Shown here piece after piece: positions 18,337 to 27,760 of a stretch of 47,554 nucleotides of DNA. This DNA is from Nitrospirota bacterium. Lineage in GTDB: Bacteria > Nitrospirota > Nitrospiria > JACQBZ01. The notes under the pieces were generated by a model, which saw nothing but the letters and a program-made list of their open reading frames with translations, did no database searches and was not told the origin of the DNA. The DNA lies in NCBI GenBank assembly GCA_016201865.1, contig JACQCA010000038.1:1-47554 (forward strand), written 5' to 3'. Made by a program: the position numbers and the translations under genes. Position 1 is the stretch's first letter; every line of letters starts with the position of its first letter.

Positions 18337-19515
18337 ATGAACCCGAGTCCACAACAGAACCCGCTGGATGACGAAATCAACCTTCTTGACTATTGGAAGG
18401 TCCTGGTCAAGCGGCGCAAGATGATCGGACAAATTGTCGCGGCCGCCTTTATCATGTCGGTTATCGTCAGCCTTCTTCTTCCGAAAATCTACGCCTCCAC
18501 GGCAAGCATCCTTCCGCCACAGCAAGAGGGCTCCTTCAGCTCGGCCATGGTTTCCCAATTACCGGGAGGCTCGGGCGGCGGCTTCTTAGGGATGAAATCG
18601 CCCGCCGATTTATGGGTGGGGATATTAAAGAGCGGGACGGTCCGGGATGCGATCATCGCCCGTTTCGACCTGATGAAGATTTTTAAAGTAAAAAATAGAG
18701 AGGATGCTCAAAAAAAATTAGACCAGCATGTCCGGATCATGAAGTCGAAGGAGGATATCATCTCGATTACGGTCGAGGATCGAGATCCGAGAAGGACGGC
18801 GGAAACGGCCAATGCCTTTGTGGAGGAGTTGGACCGAATCAATAAGGGAATTGTGATGACATCCGGCCGTCGAATGCGGGTTTTTGTTGAAGAGCGACTC
18901 AAGGAGGCCAAGGAGGAGTTGAGGAAAACAGAGGACGCGGTCAGAGCCTTTCAGGAGAAAAACCGTGCCGTGAAGTTGGATGATCAATCCAAGGCGATTA
19001 TCGAGGCGATCGGCAATGTGAAGGGCCAACTGATGGCCAAGGAGGTCGAACTCCAGACGATGCTTTCGTATGCGACCTCCACCAATCCCCAGGCTGAGAT
19101 ATTAAAAACGCAGGTGGAGGAGTTGAAGGAACGACTGCGGGAGATGGAGGAGGGGAAAAGAATTCCGGACAATCATTCCCCCAAAGACATCTTTATTCCG
19201 ACGGCTCAGATCCCGGACCTGGCGCTGCAGTTTGCCCGGCTGGTGAGGGAAGCGAAGGTCCAAGAGACGTTGTACGGTTTATTAACCCAGCAATATGAGA
19301 TGGCACGAATTCAGGAGGCCAAGGACAGCCCGACGGTGCAGGTGCTGGACACGGCCAAGGTACCGGAGAGAAGGTCCAAGCCTAAGCGGACCTCGATAGT
19401 GTTGTTGTCCACCGTGACGGCCGCATTTCTGGCCGTATTTATCGCTTTCTTTGTAGAGTATATCGAGAAACTAAGAACTCCGATAGAAACGGCCGAGAAG
19501 ACGGTCCGGTCATGA
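18337..19515 (+). CDS. Wzz/GumC-like chain-length determinant protein
   Basis: 392 residues, inner-membrane polysaccharide co-polymerase. The N-terminal Wzz domain starts INLLDYWKVLVKRRKM with a membrane segment at about residues 30-52 and the typical YASTASILPP after it. The middle (about 170-300) is strongly helical and charged, a predicted coiled coil (EERLKEAKEELRKTEDAVRAF). A proline-rich PERRSKPKRTSI precedes the second membrane segment near residues 350-372. There is no C-terminal Walker kinase domain, so this is not a full BY-kinase. It lies eight bases after the exporter and its stop overlaps cysQ (ATGA). Confidence 0.88.
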   Translation: MNPSPQQNPLDDEINLLDYWKVLVKRRKMIGQIVAAAFIMSVIVSLLLPKIYASTASILPPQQEGSFSSAMVSQLPGGSGGGFLGMKSPADLWVGILKSGTVRDAIIARFDLMKIFKVKNREDAQKKLDQHVRIMKSKEDIISITVEDRDPRRTAETANAFVEELDRINKGIVMTSGRRMRVFVEERLKEAKEELRKTEDAVRAFQEKNRAVKLDDQSKAIIEAIGNVKGQLMAKEVELQTMLSYATSTNPQAEILKTQVEELKERLREMEEGKRIPDNHSPKDIFIPTAQIPDLALQFARLVREAKVQETLYGLLTQQYEMARIQEAKDSPTVQVLDTAKVPERRSKPKRTSIVLLSTVTAAFLAVFIAFFVEYIEKLRTPIETAEKTVRS

Positions 19516-20327
19516 AGGTGGCGGCGGATAAAAGAATGCTTCGCGACGCGGTCGCCCTGGCCGAGAAAGCCGGCGCGGCGATCATGGCCGTCTATACCGG
19601 AGGCGATATCGGCACGACGTACAAGAAGGACAATTCTCCATTGACCCGTGCCGATACGGCGTCCCATCAGGTTATTCTGGATGGGCTTCAGAAGATGAGT
19701 CCGGCCCGGCCGGTGCTGTCCGAAGAGTCAGACGCCGTGCCGTATGAAGTCCGTCGCTCATGGGAGAGTTTTTGGCTGGTGGATCCGCTCGACGGGACCA
19801 AGGAGTTCATCAAGGGAAACGGCGAATTCACGGTGAATATCGCCTTGATCGAGGATCGAACGGCGGTCCTGGGGGTGGTGCATGCGCCCACGCTGGGCGT
19901 CACCTATTACGCCATGAAAGGCCGTGGCGCCTTTAAGCAGACGAGAGAGACGACGACTCAGATTCGGACCGGAGATTATCGTCGAGGGAACCTGAGAATC
20001 GTCGCCAGCCGGTCGAACGGCGGCGAGATCCTGGAGTCGTTTCTCCGGAAGATCGGGACGGCCGAATGCGTCCGGATCGGCAGCTCGCTCAAATTCTGTT
20101 GGGTCGCCGAAGGGGCGGCTCATCTCTATCCGCGATTTGGACCGACGATGGAATGGGACACGGCGGCGGCGCAATGCGTCGTCGAGGCGGCCGGGGGAAG
20201 CGTGACCGATCTGGAGGGAAAATCGTTGCATTACAACAAGGCGGATCTTGTGAATCCCGATTTCATCGTCAGCGGTTCGCCTGCATTTCACTGGAAACAA
20301 TATCTTCATCCGGAGGAGGCTCGATAG
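19512..20327 (+). CDS. cysQ: CysQ-like 3'(2'),5'-bisphosphate nucleotidase
   Basis: 271 residues of the inositol-monophosphatase superfamily. The metal-binding motif [17 protein letters not shown] begins near residue 90, and the second signature [16 protein letters not shown] is near residue 215. [12 protein letters not shown] and the KEF after DGT favour CysQ over inositol monophosphatase. CysQ degrades PAP formed in sulfate assimilation and sulfation. Presence in a polysaccharide export operon could mean sulfated polymer, but no sulfotransferase is visible. It overlaps the Wzz-like gene by four bases and lies five bases before the epimerase gene. Confidence 0.85.
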   Translation: MKVAADKRMLRDAVALAEKAGAAIMAVYTGGDIGTTYKKDNSPLTRADTASHQVILDGLQKMSPARPVLSEESDAVPYEVRRSWESFWLVDPLDGTKEFIKGNGEFTVNIALIEDRTAVLGVVHAPTLGVTYYAMKGRGAFKQTRETTTQIRTGDYRRGNLRIVASRSNGGEILESFLRKIGTAECVRIGSSLKFCWVAEGAAHLYPRFGPTMEWDTAAAQCVVEAAGGSVTDLEGKSLHYNKADLVNPDFIVSGSPAFHWKQYLHPEEAR

Positions 20328-20332
20328 AGCCT

Positions 20333-21343
20333 ATGAATATTCTCATCACCGGCGTGGCCGGATTTATCGGTTCGGCCCTGGCCGTCCGACTGCTTGAGCG
20401 AGGCGACACGGTCTACGGCATCGACAATATGAATGCCTACTACGATGTCGAGCTGAAGGAGGCCCGTCTCGCCCGGTTCCGCCGTCATCCCGGTTTTACC
20501 TTCGAGAAACTCGACGTGGCGGATCGAACGGCGATGGCGGAAACGTTTCAAAAAAACCGTTTCGATGTCGTGACGCATCTCGCGGCCCAGGCCGGCGTGC
20601 GTTATTCGATTGAGAATCCTAACGCGTATATCGATGCGAACCTCGTCGGGTTCGGAACCATTCTGGAGGGCTGCCGTCACGCGAAAACGGGCCATCTCGT
20701 CTTTGCCTCCACCAGCTCGGTGTATGGAGCGAACACCAAATTGCCGTTTTCCGAGCATGACAACGTGGATCATCCCGTTTCCCTGTATGCCGCCACCAAA
20801 AAGGCCAACGAGCTGATGGCCCACAGCTATGCCCATCTCTACGGCCTGCACTGCACCGGCCTTCGTTTTTTCACCGTCTACGGTCCCTGGGGGCGCCCGG
20901 ACATGGCGCTGTTTAAATTCACGAAGGGGATTATTGAAGGAACGCCGATCCCGGTTTTTAACAACGGCAAAATGGTCCGGGACTTTACCTATATCGACGA
21001 CATCGTGGAAGGGGTCATCCGGGTGATGGATCGGCCGGCTCGAACCAATGCGACCTGGAGCGGCGACGCGCCGGATCCGGCAAGCAGCCGCGCGCCGTAC
21101 CGGATCTACAATATCGGCAATAACCGGCCGGTGGAACTGATGCGTTACATTCAAGTGCTCGAAGAGCGCCTCGGGAAAAAGGCCGTCATCGAAATGCTGC
21201 CGATGCAGCCGGGCGATGTCCCCGCTACAACGGCCGACATCAGGGAACTGGATCAGGCCATCGGCTTCAAGCCGAAGACACCCGTCGAGGTTGGAATCAA
21301 GCAGTTTGTGGAATGGTACAAGTCGTATTATCGGATTGTGTGA
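20333..21343 (+). CDS. UDP-glucuronate 4-epimerase-type NAD-dependent epimerase
   Basis: 336 residues from ATG 20333; the frame is open farther upstream but only as shadow of cysQ. It is an extended SDR: GVAGFIG (residues 7-13) binds NAD, and catalytic Tyr152 and Lys156 lie in [11 protein letters not shown]. The signatures [46 protein letters not shown] and [13 protein letters not shown] are those of UDP-glucuronate 4-epimerases, which make UDP-galacturonic acid. No UDP-glucose 6-dehydrogenase is seen here, so the substrate must come from elsewhere in the genome. Last gene of the 16.1 kb unit. Confidence 0.88.
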   Translation: MNILITGVAGFIGSALAVRLLERGDTVYGIDNMNAYYDVELKEARLARFRRHPGFTFEKLDVADRTAMAETFQKNRFDVVTHLAAQAGVRYSIENPNAYIDANLVGFGTILEGCRHAKTGHLVFASTSSVYGANTKLPFSEHDNVDHPVSLYAATKKANELMAHSYAHLYGLHCTGLRFFTVYGPWGRPDMALFKFTKGIIEGTPIPVFNNGKMVRDFTYIDDIVEGVIRVMDRPARTNATWSGDAPDPASSRAPYRIYNIGNNRPVELMRYIQVLEERLGKKAVIEMLPMQPGDVPATTADIRELDQAIGFKPKTPVEVGIKQFVEWYKSYYRIV

Positions 21344-21405
21344 CGAAGATGATATAGCTAAAAACCGGACATTTTTATTTTGGCTTGACAAGCGTGCATG
21401 AATCA

Positions 21406-21433
21406 TGGACAATCGCTTTCGATTTGCTATACT
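21406..21433 (+). promoter_or_regulatory. Putative extended -10 promoter for the polysaccharide locus
   Basis: TGGACA (21406-21411), a 16-bp spacer and TATACT (21428-21433) preceded by TGC form an extended -10 promoter. An overlapping alternative is TTGACA (21385-21390) with GACAAT (21408-21413), 17 bp apart. Either would give a leader of about 350-380 nt before the NusG-like gene. Confidence 0.5.
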
Positions 21434-21474
21434 CGTAAACAATGGGATCTCCTTGGACGGCAAAGCCGAAATGA

Positions 21475-21773
21475 GAACAAGTAACGACGGCGATTAAACG
21501 GGACCGTCCTCGTCGGGTTATTCTCTTTGGCTTGTAGGCAACGGGCAAGTGAGCGAGACCAGCGATTTAGACCTTTTGATCATCAAGAGGGCGCCGATGT
21601 CTTTCTACGAACGGCTTCGTGAGATTGCCTTGTCTTGTCCATGGGTCGTCAGAGCGGATTTCCTTGCCTACACTCCCAACGAACTCGATCAGACCGTCAA
21701 AAAAATAAAGTTTCTCCGGCTAAAAGATCGAAGCAACGACCCCGAAATTACGAGCGGGATGAAGTTGACTTAA
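21475..21773 (+). pseudogene. Frameshifted MNT-type nucleotidyltransferase remnant
   Basis: Two frames together reconstruct a minimal nucleotidyltransferase. Frame A (21475-21531) reads EQVTTAIKRDRPRRVILFG and then hits a TAG. Frame B, from about 21540, continues NGQVSETSDLDLLIIKRAPM and on to a stop at 21773. The intact family reads VILFGS.A.G....SDLDLLI, so the Gly-Ser part of the active-site motif is destroyed by a frameshift around 21531-21548. A GTG at 21549 could start a 74-residue product, but it would lack the GS motif. No HEPN partner is adjacent. Likely a dead toxin-antitoxin-type or orphan gene between the promoter and the antiterminator gene. Confidence 0.6.
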
Positions 21774-21795
21774 TCGTCGAAGGGAGTCGTTTGAT

Positions 21796-22344
21796 TTGAG
21801 AGTTGTAAGTGAAAGGGCGAAGCTATATCTTGAGGAGGTCGACTCCTCTAATGATGGGGTTTGTTGGTACGCTCTTTGGACCCGGTCACGTCATGAAAAA
21901 CATGTCCGTGATCAGCTCAACGGAAAAGGGATCGAGCCGCTTCTCCCCCTGGTACGGCGAGTGAGCCACTGGAAAGACCGGAAAAAAGAGGTTGAACTCC
22001 CCCTCTTTCCAGGTTATTGCTTTGCCCGTTTTGCCTGGAAAGATCATCTTGCCGTTGTAAGAGCCCCCGGCGTGGTGCAGGTTATCGGTAGTTCCGGCAA
22101 ACCCGAACCTATTCCGGATCACGAAATCGAAACGATCAAAAAACTCATGACCCACATCCTTCCCTATGACTCCCATCCCTATCTTCGGGAAGGGATGCGG
22201 GTGCGTGTGATCCGCGGCCCGCTCGAGGGAGTAGAAGGGATTCTCACCCGGAAAGGGCGGCACCATCGGGTGGTGATCGGCATCCAACTGATTCGACAGG
22301 CCGCCGTGGTTGAGGTGGAATCGGCGGATGTAACTCCATTGTAA
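21796..22344 (+). CDS. NusG/RfaH-like locus-specific transcription antiterminator
   Basis: 182 residues from a TTG start, supported by GAAGGGAG ending eight bases upstream. The NGN domain reads WYALWTRSRHEKHVRDQLNGKG near residue 22, then LPLFPGYCFARF and VRAPGVVQVIG. A KOW domain near the C-terminus reads EGMRVRVIRGPLEGVEGILTRK. Such NusG paralogues (RfaH, UpxY, LoaP types) act on long polysaccharide operons by suppressing pausing and Rho termination. Being the first intact gene after the promoter, it probably promotes transcription of the genes that follow. I found no convincing ops sequence in the leader. Confidence 0.85.
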   Translation: MRVVSERAKLYLEEVDSSNDGVCWYALWTRSRHEKHVRDQLNGKGIEPLLPLVRRVSHWKDRKKEVELPLFPGYCFARFAWKDHLAVVRAPGVVQVIGSSGKPEPIPDHEIETIKKLMTHILPYDSHPYLREGMRVRVIRGPLEGVEGILTRKGRHHRVVIGIQLIRQAAVVEVESADVTPL

Positions 22345-22355
22345 GGGGGTCTCGC

Positions 22356-23678
22356 ATGATGAATCCTCAGGATGCTTTGCTCAATAAGATCTACAGCCAC
22401 GCTGCCACTGTAGGGGTCATTGGCCTGGGTTATGTGGGTCTTCCGCTGGTGCTGCGCTGCGTGGAGGAAGGTTTTACGGTTCTCGGGTTTGACACGGATG
22501 AAACCAAGGTCAGCAAGCTCCTTTCAGGCGTAAGTTATATTGGGCACATTGCTTCAGATTCAATCCGCTCGATCGTGGCAAGAAAACGGTTTACGGCCAC
22601 TACCGACTTTTCGAAACTTTCAACCGCGGACTGTGTTTTGATCTGCGTGCCCACCCCGCTGACCCCTCACCGGGAACCGGATCTGAGCTATGTGCTTAAT
22701 ACCTTACAAGCGATTGCGAAGTCTTTGAGAGCCGGCCAGCTCGTTGCACTTGAGAGCACCACCTATCCCGGCACCACGGAGGAGGTGGTGCGGCCGATCC
22801 TGGAGGATAAGGGACTCAAAGCAGGAGCTGACTTTTTCCTGGTCTTCTCACCCGAACGGGAGGATCCGGGGAATGGGAAATTTCCCTATAAGACGATTCC
22901 AAAAGTCCTGGGTGGGATGACCCCGAACTGTCTTAAGATCGGAGAAGCCTTTTATGCACAGTTGGTTCAGAAGGTCGTCCCGGTCTCCTCCACCCGCGTG
23001 GCCGAGATGACCAAGCTTCTCGAGAACATCTACCGGAGCGTGAATATCGCCCTGGTCAATGAAATGAAGATCCTGTGCGACCGGATGGGGATCAACCTGT
23101 GGGAGGTGATTGATGCCGCTGCTACGAAGCCCTATGGTTTTACACCTTTCTACCCGGGTCCCGGCCTGGGCGGACATTGCATTCCGATTGATCCGTTCTA
23201 TCTTACCTGGAAGGCGAGACAGTACGACGTCACCACCCGCTTCATCGAGCTGGCGGGAGAGGTCAATACCGCCATGCCTTACTATGTTGTGTCCAAAGTA
23301 GTGGATGCTCTGAATCAGAGAGGCAAAAGCATCAAAGAAGCCCGGATCCTTGTGCTGGGAGTGGCTTATAAAAAAGATGTGGATGACAAACGGGAATCCC
23401 CGGGTCTGAAGATCATCGAGCTGCTGATGTCGAAGGGAGCAGACGTCTCGTATAACGATTCCCACGTTCCATCGTTTGAGGGACTGCGCCATTACGACTT
23501 TGCCATGCAGTCCGTGCCGCTGACTGAAGAAAAGCTCGGGCAGATGGATGCCATGGTGATCGTAACGGATCATTCCAGTTATGACTACCAATGGATTGTA
23601 GATCATGCAGCCCTGGTAATTGATACCCGAAACGCTACGAAGCATGTTATTAACGGAAGGGCGAAGATTATCAGATGA
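22356..23678 (+). CDS. wbpA: UDP-N-acetylglucosamine 6-dehydrogenase (WbpA type)
   Basis: 440 residues of the UDP-sugar dehydrogenase family. The NAD motif is [20 protein letters not shown] near residues 20-40, and the catalytic Cys275 is in [36 protein letters not shown] and [16 protein letters not shown] distinguish the WbpA/WbpO group, which oxidises UDP-GlcNAc (or GalNAc) to the uronic acid, from UDP-glucose dehydrogenase. It starts 12 bases after the antiterminator and its stop overlaps the next gene. With the following two genes it forms the UDP-2,3-diacetamido-glucuronic acid pathway, first step. Confidence 0.9.
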   Translation: MMNPQDALLNKIYSHAATVGVIGLGYVGLPLVLRCVEEGFTVLGFDTDETKVSKLLSGVSYIGHIASDSIRSIVARKRFTATTDFSKLSTADCVLICVPTPLTPHREPDLSYVLNTLQAIAKSLRAGQLVALESTTYPGTTEEVVRPILEDKGLKAGADFFLVFSPEREDPGNGKFPYKTIPKVLGGMTPNCLKIGEAFYAQLVQKVVPVSSTRVAEMTKLLENIYRSVNIALVNEMKILCDRMGINLWEVIDAAATKPYGFTPFYPGPGLGGHCIPIDPFYLTWKARQYDVTTRFIELAGEVNTAMPYYVVSKVVDALNQRGKSIKEARILVLGVAYKKDVDDKRESPGLKIIELLMSKGADVSYNDSHVPSFEGLRHYDFAMQSVPLTEEKLGQMDAMVIVTDHSSYDYQWIVDHAALVIDTRNATKHVINGRAKIIR

Positions 23679-25270
23679 ATGAGAACATGAGAGAGAAACA
23701 TCCGTCCGTTCCACAGGTGGCTGTGATTGGCACCGGGTACTGGGGGAAGAATCTGGTTAGGAACTTCTATGACTTGCGCGTGCTTGTAGGGATTTGCGAT
23801 AGCGACGAAAGCAAACTTCACACATTTAAAAAACAATATCCTGAGTGCCTGTCATTCAAATCCTATGAACAAGTATTAAAGAACAATGCCATCAGAGCGT
23901 TGGCGATTGCTACCCCAGCCGAAACCCATGGCGATCTTGTGCGACGGGCACTCTTAGCCGGTAAGGACGTGTTTGTCGAGAAGCCCCTCTGCCTGTCCAT
24001 CGAGGAAGGGCAGGAGCTTGTGACCCTGGCCAAAGAAAGAGGTTGTGTTTTAATGGTAGGGCATCTCCTCTGGTATCACCCTGCCATTCTCAAACTTAAA
24101 GAGCTCATTTATGCCGGAGAATTAGGCCGCATTCAGTATATCTATTCTAGCCGTCTTAACTTAGGAAAAATCAGGCGAGAGGAGAATATCCTTTGGTCCT
24201 TTGCACCTCATGATATCTCGGTGATCTTGGGCCTGCTTGGCGAGATTCCGGATGGCGTACAGGCCCAAGGTGGCAATTATCTCCATGAGAAGATTGCCGA
24301 TGTCACCGTCACTCTCCTCCGCTTTCCGTCTGGAGTTAAGGCCCATCTCTTTGTTTCATGGCTCCACCCCTTTAAAGAGCAAAGGTTGATCGTAGTGGGG
24401 GACCGCAAGATGGCGGTTTTTGATGATGTAGAGAAAAAGGATAAACTGCTCCTCTATCCCCACTGTATTGACTGGAAAAATCACATCCCCGTTGCGAACA
24501 AGGCGGAAGCTCAACCTGTTCCGTTGGAAGCTGAAGAACCGCTCAGGGCCGAATGCCTTCATTTTCTTGAATGCATCCGAACTCGTAATCGCCCCACGAC
24601 GGATGGCGAAGAAGGTCTTCGGGTTCTCACGGTCCTCCAACAATGCCAGGAGGCGTTAGAGTTCAAGCCTCATCGTAGGCCAGTTACTCAGGCTCGGGCG
24701 ACACGAGACTGTTTCGCCCATGAATCTGCTTTTATTGATAACGGGGTCGAGATCGGTGAAGGCACAAGCATCTGGCATGTGTCCCACATCCTGAAAGGCT
24801 CGCGGATCGGGAAGAACTGCAAGATCGGGCAGAACGTGGTGATCGGACCTAATGTCACCGTCGGAAACGGTGTCAAAATCCAGAATAATGTCTCGGTCTA
24901 CGAAGGGATTACGCTCGAAGATCATGTCTTCTGCGGACCGTCCATGGTATTCACGAATGTGATCAATCCTCGCAGCGAGATCCCCCGGATGCAAGAATTG
25001 AAGCCCACATGGGTGAAGCGAGGCGCCACGCTCGGGGCAAACTGTACAATCCTCTGCGGAATCAACATTGGGCAGTACGCCTTTATCGGGGCTGGTGCAG
25101 TGGTGACGAAAGATGTGCCGGACTATGCGCTCGTAGTGGGGAACCCGGCCCGTATAACCGGTTGGATTTGCAAGTGTGGCGCGAAACTCGAGGTGAATGG
25201 CGGCGAAGCTGATTGCCTCACTTGCGGAAAACACTACAAGAAAGATGACGATAGGGTGAGGCCTGTATGA
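23675..25270 (+). CDS. Fused WbpB-type 3-dehydrogenase and WbpD-type N-acetyltransferase
   Basis: 531 residues with two enzymes in one chain. Residues about 12-330 are a Gfo/Idh/MocA oxidoreductase: [20 protein letters not shown] binds NAD and [11 protein letters not shown] carries the Glu-Lys-Pro motif, corresponding to WbpB (oxidation at C3 of UDP-GlcNAcA). Residues about 350-500 are a left-handed beta-helix acetyltransferase with hexapeptide repeats ([21 protein letters not shown]), corresponding to WbpD (N-acetylation of the 3-amine). The C-terminus holds a CKC...CLTC pattern that looks like a small zinc ribbon. Overlaps both neighbours by four bases. In P. aeruginosa these are separate proteins; fusion would couple steps 2 and 4 around the aminotransferase. 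Confidence 0.88.
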   Translation: MNENMREKHPSVPQVAVIGTGYWGKNLVRNFYDLRVLVGICDSDESKLHTFKKQYPECLSFKSYEQVLKNNAIRALAIATPAETHGDLVRRALLAGKDVFVEKPLCLSIEEGQELVTLAKERGCVLMVGHLLWYHPAILKLKELIYAGELGRIQYIYSSRLNLGKIRREENILWSFAPHDISVILGLLGEIPDGVQAQGGNYLHEKIADVTVTLLRFPSGVKAHLFVSWLHPFKEQRLIVVGDRKMAVFDDVEKKDKLLLYPHCIDWKNHIPVANKAEAQPVPLEAEEPLRAECLHFLECIRTRNRPTTDGEEGLRVLTVLQQCQEALEFKPHRRPVTQARATRDCFAHESAFIDNGVEIGEGTSIWHVSHILKGSRIGKNCKIGQNVVIGPNVTVGNGVKIQNNVSVYEGITLEDHVFCGPSMVFTNVINPRSEIPRMQELKPTWVKRGATLGANCTILCGINIGQYAFIGAGAVVTKDVPDYALVVGNPARITGWICKCGAKLEVNGGEADCLTCGKHYKKDDDRVRPV

Positions 25271-26379
25271 GTGTTCCGCTACTTGATCTGAAGGCCCACC
25301 ACGAGCCGATTTACAAAGAGATCCTTGACGCCATTGAGCAGGTCATTCATAGCCAGGCATTTATCCTCGGTCCCGATGTCAAAAAACTGGAAGAACGGGT
25401 GGTTTCCTACTGCCAGACCCGGTTTGCGATAGGTGTCTCATCGGGAACCGACGCCCTTTTGGTTTCCCTCATGGCACTCGAGATCGGTCTAGGCGATGAG
25501 GTTATCACCACCCCTTATTCGTTCTTTGCCACCGCAGGGTCTATTACCAGGGTCGGGGCCAAGCCGGTCTTTGTGGATATTGACCCGGTGACCTATAACA
25601 TTGATCCAGGCAAGATCGAGAAGGCGATAACACCTAAGACAAAGGCGATCATTCCTGTGCATCTCTTTGGCCAGTGTGCCGACATGGAGCCGATTCTAAA
25701 AGTCGCCAAACAGCATAACATCAAAGTCGTCGAAGACGCTGCCCAGGCGATTGGAGCTGAGTATAAAGACGGCCGGAGAGCGGGCAGTATGGGCGACCTT
25801 GGATGCCTATCCTTCTTCCCGAGCAAGAATCTCGGTGCCATGGGTGACGGGGGAATGGTGGTCACGAACGACCCGGAGTTGGCTGAAAAGGTCCGCATCC
25901 TTCGGGTCCACGGCGGCAAGCCCAAGTACTATCATAAGCTCATTGGTGGCAACTTCCGGCTCGACGCGCTTCAAGCGGCGATTTTGCGGGTGAAGCTCCG
26001 ATACCTGGACGGGTGGTCAAAGACCCGGCGCGAAAACGCAGAGCGGTATCGCGCTCTTTTTGGCGAAACCGGTCTGACGGATCGCGTCATTCTGCCGAAG
26101 GACGTTCCGGGGCACATCTACAACCAGTTCGTGATCCGGGTGCCCGAGCGCGACAGGCTGCAGGCGTTCCTCAAAGAGGGCGAAATCGGAACGGAGGTGT
26201 ACTACCCCCTTCCTCTCCACCTGCAGGAGTGCTTCAAAGGCTTGGAATACTCCAAAGGCGACTTCCCCAACGCTGAGCAAGCCTCTGCCGACTCCCTGGC
26301 CATTCCGTCCTATCCCGAACTGGCCCCCGCACAGCAGGCGTACGTAGTCAAACAAGTTGAGGTCTTCTATAGCCGCTGA
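25267..26379 (+). CDS. wbpE: DegT/DnrJ/EryC1 aminotransferase (WbpE type)
   Basis: 370 residues. PLP aminotransferase with Schiff-base Lys187 in [21 protein letters not shown] and the Asp of [33 protein letters not shown] and [11 protein letters not shown] are typical sugar-aminotransferase features. By context it aminates UDP-2-acetamido-3-oxo-glucuronate, using glutamate, to give the 3-amino sugar that the WbpD half then acetylates. It overlaps the fusion gene by four bases and closes the WbpA-B/D-E cassette. No WbpI-type 2-epimerase follows, so the end product should be the gluco form UDP-GlcNAc(3NAc)A. Confidence 0.92.
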   Translation: MSVPLLDLKAHHEPIYKEILDAIEQVIHSQAFILGPDVKKLEERVVSYCQTRFAIGVSSGTDALLVSLMALEIGLGDEVITTPYSFFATAGSITRVGAKPVFVDIDPVTYNIDPGKIEKAITPKTKAIIPVHLFGQCADMEPILKVAKQHNIKVVEDAAQAIGAEYKDGRRAGSMGDLGCLSFFPSKNLGAMGDGGMVVTNDPELAEKVRILRVHGGKPKYYHKLIGGNFRLDALQAAILRVKLRYLDGWSKTRRENAERYRALFGETGLTDRVILPKDVPGHIYNQFVIRVPERDRLQAFLKEGEIGTEVYYPLPLHLQECFKGLEYSKGDFPNAEQASADSLAIPSYPELAPAQQAYVVKQVEVFYSR

Positions 26380-26403
26380 TCGGGATTCGAATTGCATTCA
26401 AAT

Positions 26404-26421
26404 CCGCAATTCGTATTGCGG
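26404..26421. repeat. Short perfect hairpin after wbpE
   Basis: CCGCAAT (26404-26410) and ATTGCGG (26415-26421) are perfect inverted repeats around a TCGT loop, 25 bases after the wbpE stop. No T run follows, so it is not a canonical terminator. The remaining spacer up to 26577 shows no other feature I recognise. Confidence 0.4.
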
Positions 26422-26577
26422 TGGATTCTACATCCAGTGGCCCGCGAGAAATAAGTTTCATAAGTGCGCTACGTGCCTTTTTCCATATTGGGGCCGGCTG
26501 AAACAACCGGATAAGCAAGAGATGGCTTGTACGAAGCACCACAGGCGCGTCGACGTGACGAGGCGCTGAAGCGGGGA

Positions 26578-27723
26578 ATGGGTGTCGCCACGCGTCCGTT
26601 GATCCCTCCAGCCTGCTCGCGCGTCGCCATCCTCATGTCGATCGCGAGTCCGTGGGCGCGCCTCATCGCGAGTCGTCTGTCAGCGCTCGGCTTGTCAGCG
26701 CACGTCGTGGATTTCCAGCCTTGGGGAAAGGGCGGCGGGTATCTGGATGCCCGCGATCCCTTCCAAGCCGAGAGCATCGGCGAGTTCCGAGCGACGGTCG
26801 CGAAGGTCCACAGCGTCCGCACACCGCGCTCGCTTCCCTTCCGCTTGGCGTATGCCGCCCAGCAGCTTCGCTCCTTCGTGCATCGCTGTCGCGCCGATCT
26901 GGTGCTGACACTGGGTGGTGGGAGCAATGCAGCGATCGCCTACTTGAGCGGCATAAGGCCCTATGTTGTATATACCGTTGGAAGTGATGTCCTCATGGCC
27001 GGTTGGCCTCAGCGACAGGTCGCCCGTTTCACGCTCGCGAGCGCAGCCGTGGTAGTCGCGAACGGCAAGAATCTAGCCGCGAGAACGCGGGACATTGCGG
27101 CTGATGCATCGGTGACTCCGTTGTATGAGGGAATCGATCTCGCGTTCTTCCGATTGGCGGAGCCGCGAGTGACGGCTCCTCGCCTTATTTGCAGTCGAGG
27201 CTTCCTGCCGGTCTATGACAATGCAACGATCATTCGCGCCTTGGGTTCGCTGCCCCACTTTCCCGCCGATCTGGATGTGTCTTTTCTCTCCTTTGGGCCA
27301 CTACTGTCGGAGTCGATTGCTCTGGCGGATGCGGTGATTGCGCGGGAGTGGCGAGATCAGGTGCGTTTTGTCGGTTGGGTTTCAGATGCGGGCATGCTCA
27401 AGGCACTCCACTCGGCGTCTTGCTACGTCTCCGCTTCTCTGTCCGACGGTACCTCCTCCTCCCTGCTGGAGGCGATGGCCTGTGGCCTGTTTCCCATCGT
27501 TTCTGACATTCCTGCCAACCGGGAGTGGATCGTCGACGGTGATAACGGGATGCTATTCCGGCCCGGTGATCACTTGGCGTTGGCCCGCTGCCTGGAGCGG
27601 GCGGTGGGCGAGCGTGCCTGGATGTCTTCTGCTCTCGAAACCAACCGTCGTCTCGTCGAGGAACGAGCCAATGTCGATACCAACATGCGGGCACTTTCTG
27701 ATCTATTGAGTTCCCTGTGCTGA
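26578..27723 (+). CDS. Glycosyltransferase family 4
   Basis: 381 residues from ATG 26578, which has GCGGGGA directly upstream; the frame is open from a TTG at 26527 but that part is not conserved-looking. The first Rossmann strand is VAILMSIASPWARLIA. LVLTLGGGSNAAIAYLSG and YTVGSDVLMAG lie in the N-terminal half. The C-terminal half has the nucleotide-sugar-binding GT4 pattern SDGTSSSLLEAMACGLFPIV with the conserved Glu. It should add one sugar to the lipid-linked repeat unit; donor and acceptor unknown. Codon usage looks different from the Wbp genes before it. Confidence 0.85.
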   Translation: MGVATRPLIPPACSRVAILMSIASPWARLIASRLSALGLSAHVVDFQPWGKGGGYLDARDPFQAESIGEFRATVAKVHSVRTPRSLPFRLAYAAQQLRSFVHRCRADLVLTLGGGSNAAIAYLSGIRPYVVYTVGSDVLMAGWPQRQVARFTLASAAVVVANGKNLAARTRDIAADASVTPLYEGIDLAFFRLAEPRVTAPRLICSRGFLPVYDNATIIRALGSLPHFPADLDVSFLSFGPLLSESIALADAVIAREWRDQVRFVGWVSDAGMLKALHSASCYVSASLSDGTSSSLLEAMACGLFPIVSDIPANREWIVDGDNGMLFRPGDHLALARCLERAVGERAWMSSALETNRRLVEERANVDTNMRALSDLLSSLC

Positions 27724-27760
27724 AGGGACTCAGCAGGCGCGCCGTTCTGTCGCCCCATCA

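Noticed and set aside
20066-20332. N-terminal extension of the UDP-glucuronate epimerase
   Set aside because: This is out-of-frame cysQ sequence; the conserved Rossmann start [13 protein letters not shown] begins at 20333.
20306-21463. 385-residue minus-strand frame
   Set aside because: Shadow of the epimerase gene; no domain and no promoter.
21440-21500. Possible GEMM-type c-di-GMP riboswitch (GGACGGCAAAGCC resembles its core)
   Set aside because: The second stem and the tetraloop-receptor parts are not seen, and the region overlaps the nucleotidyltransferase remnant.
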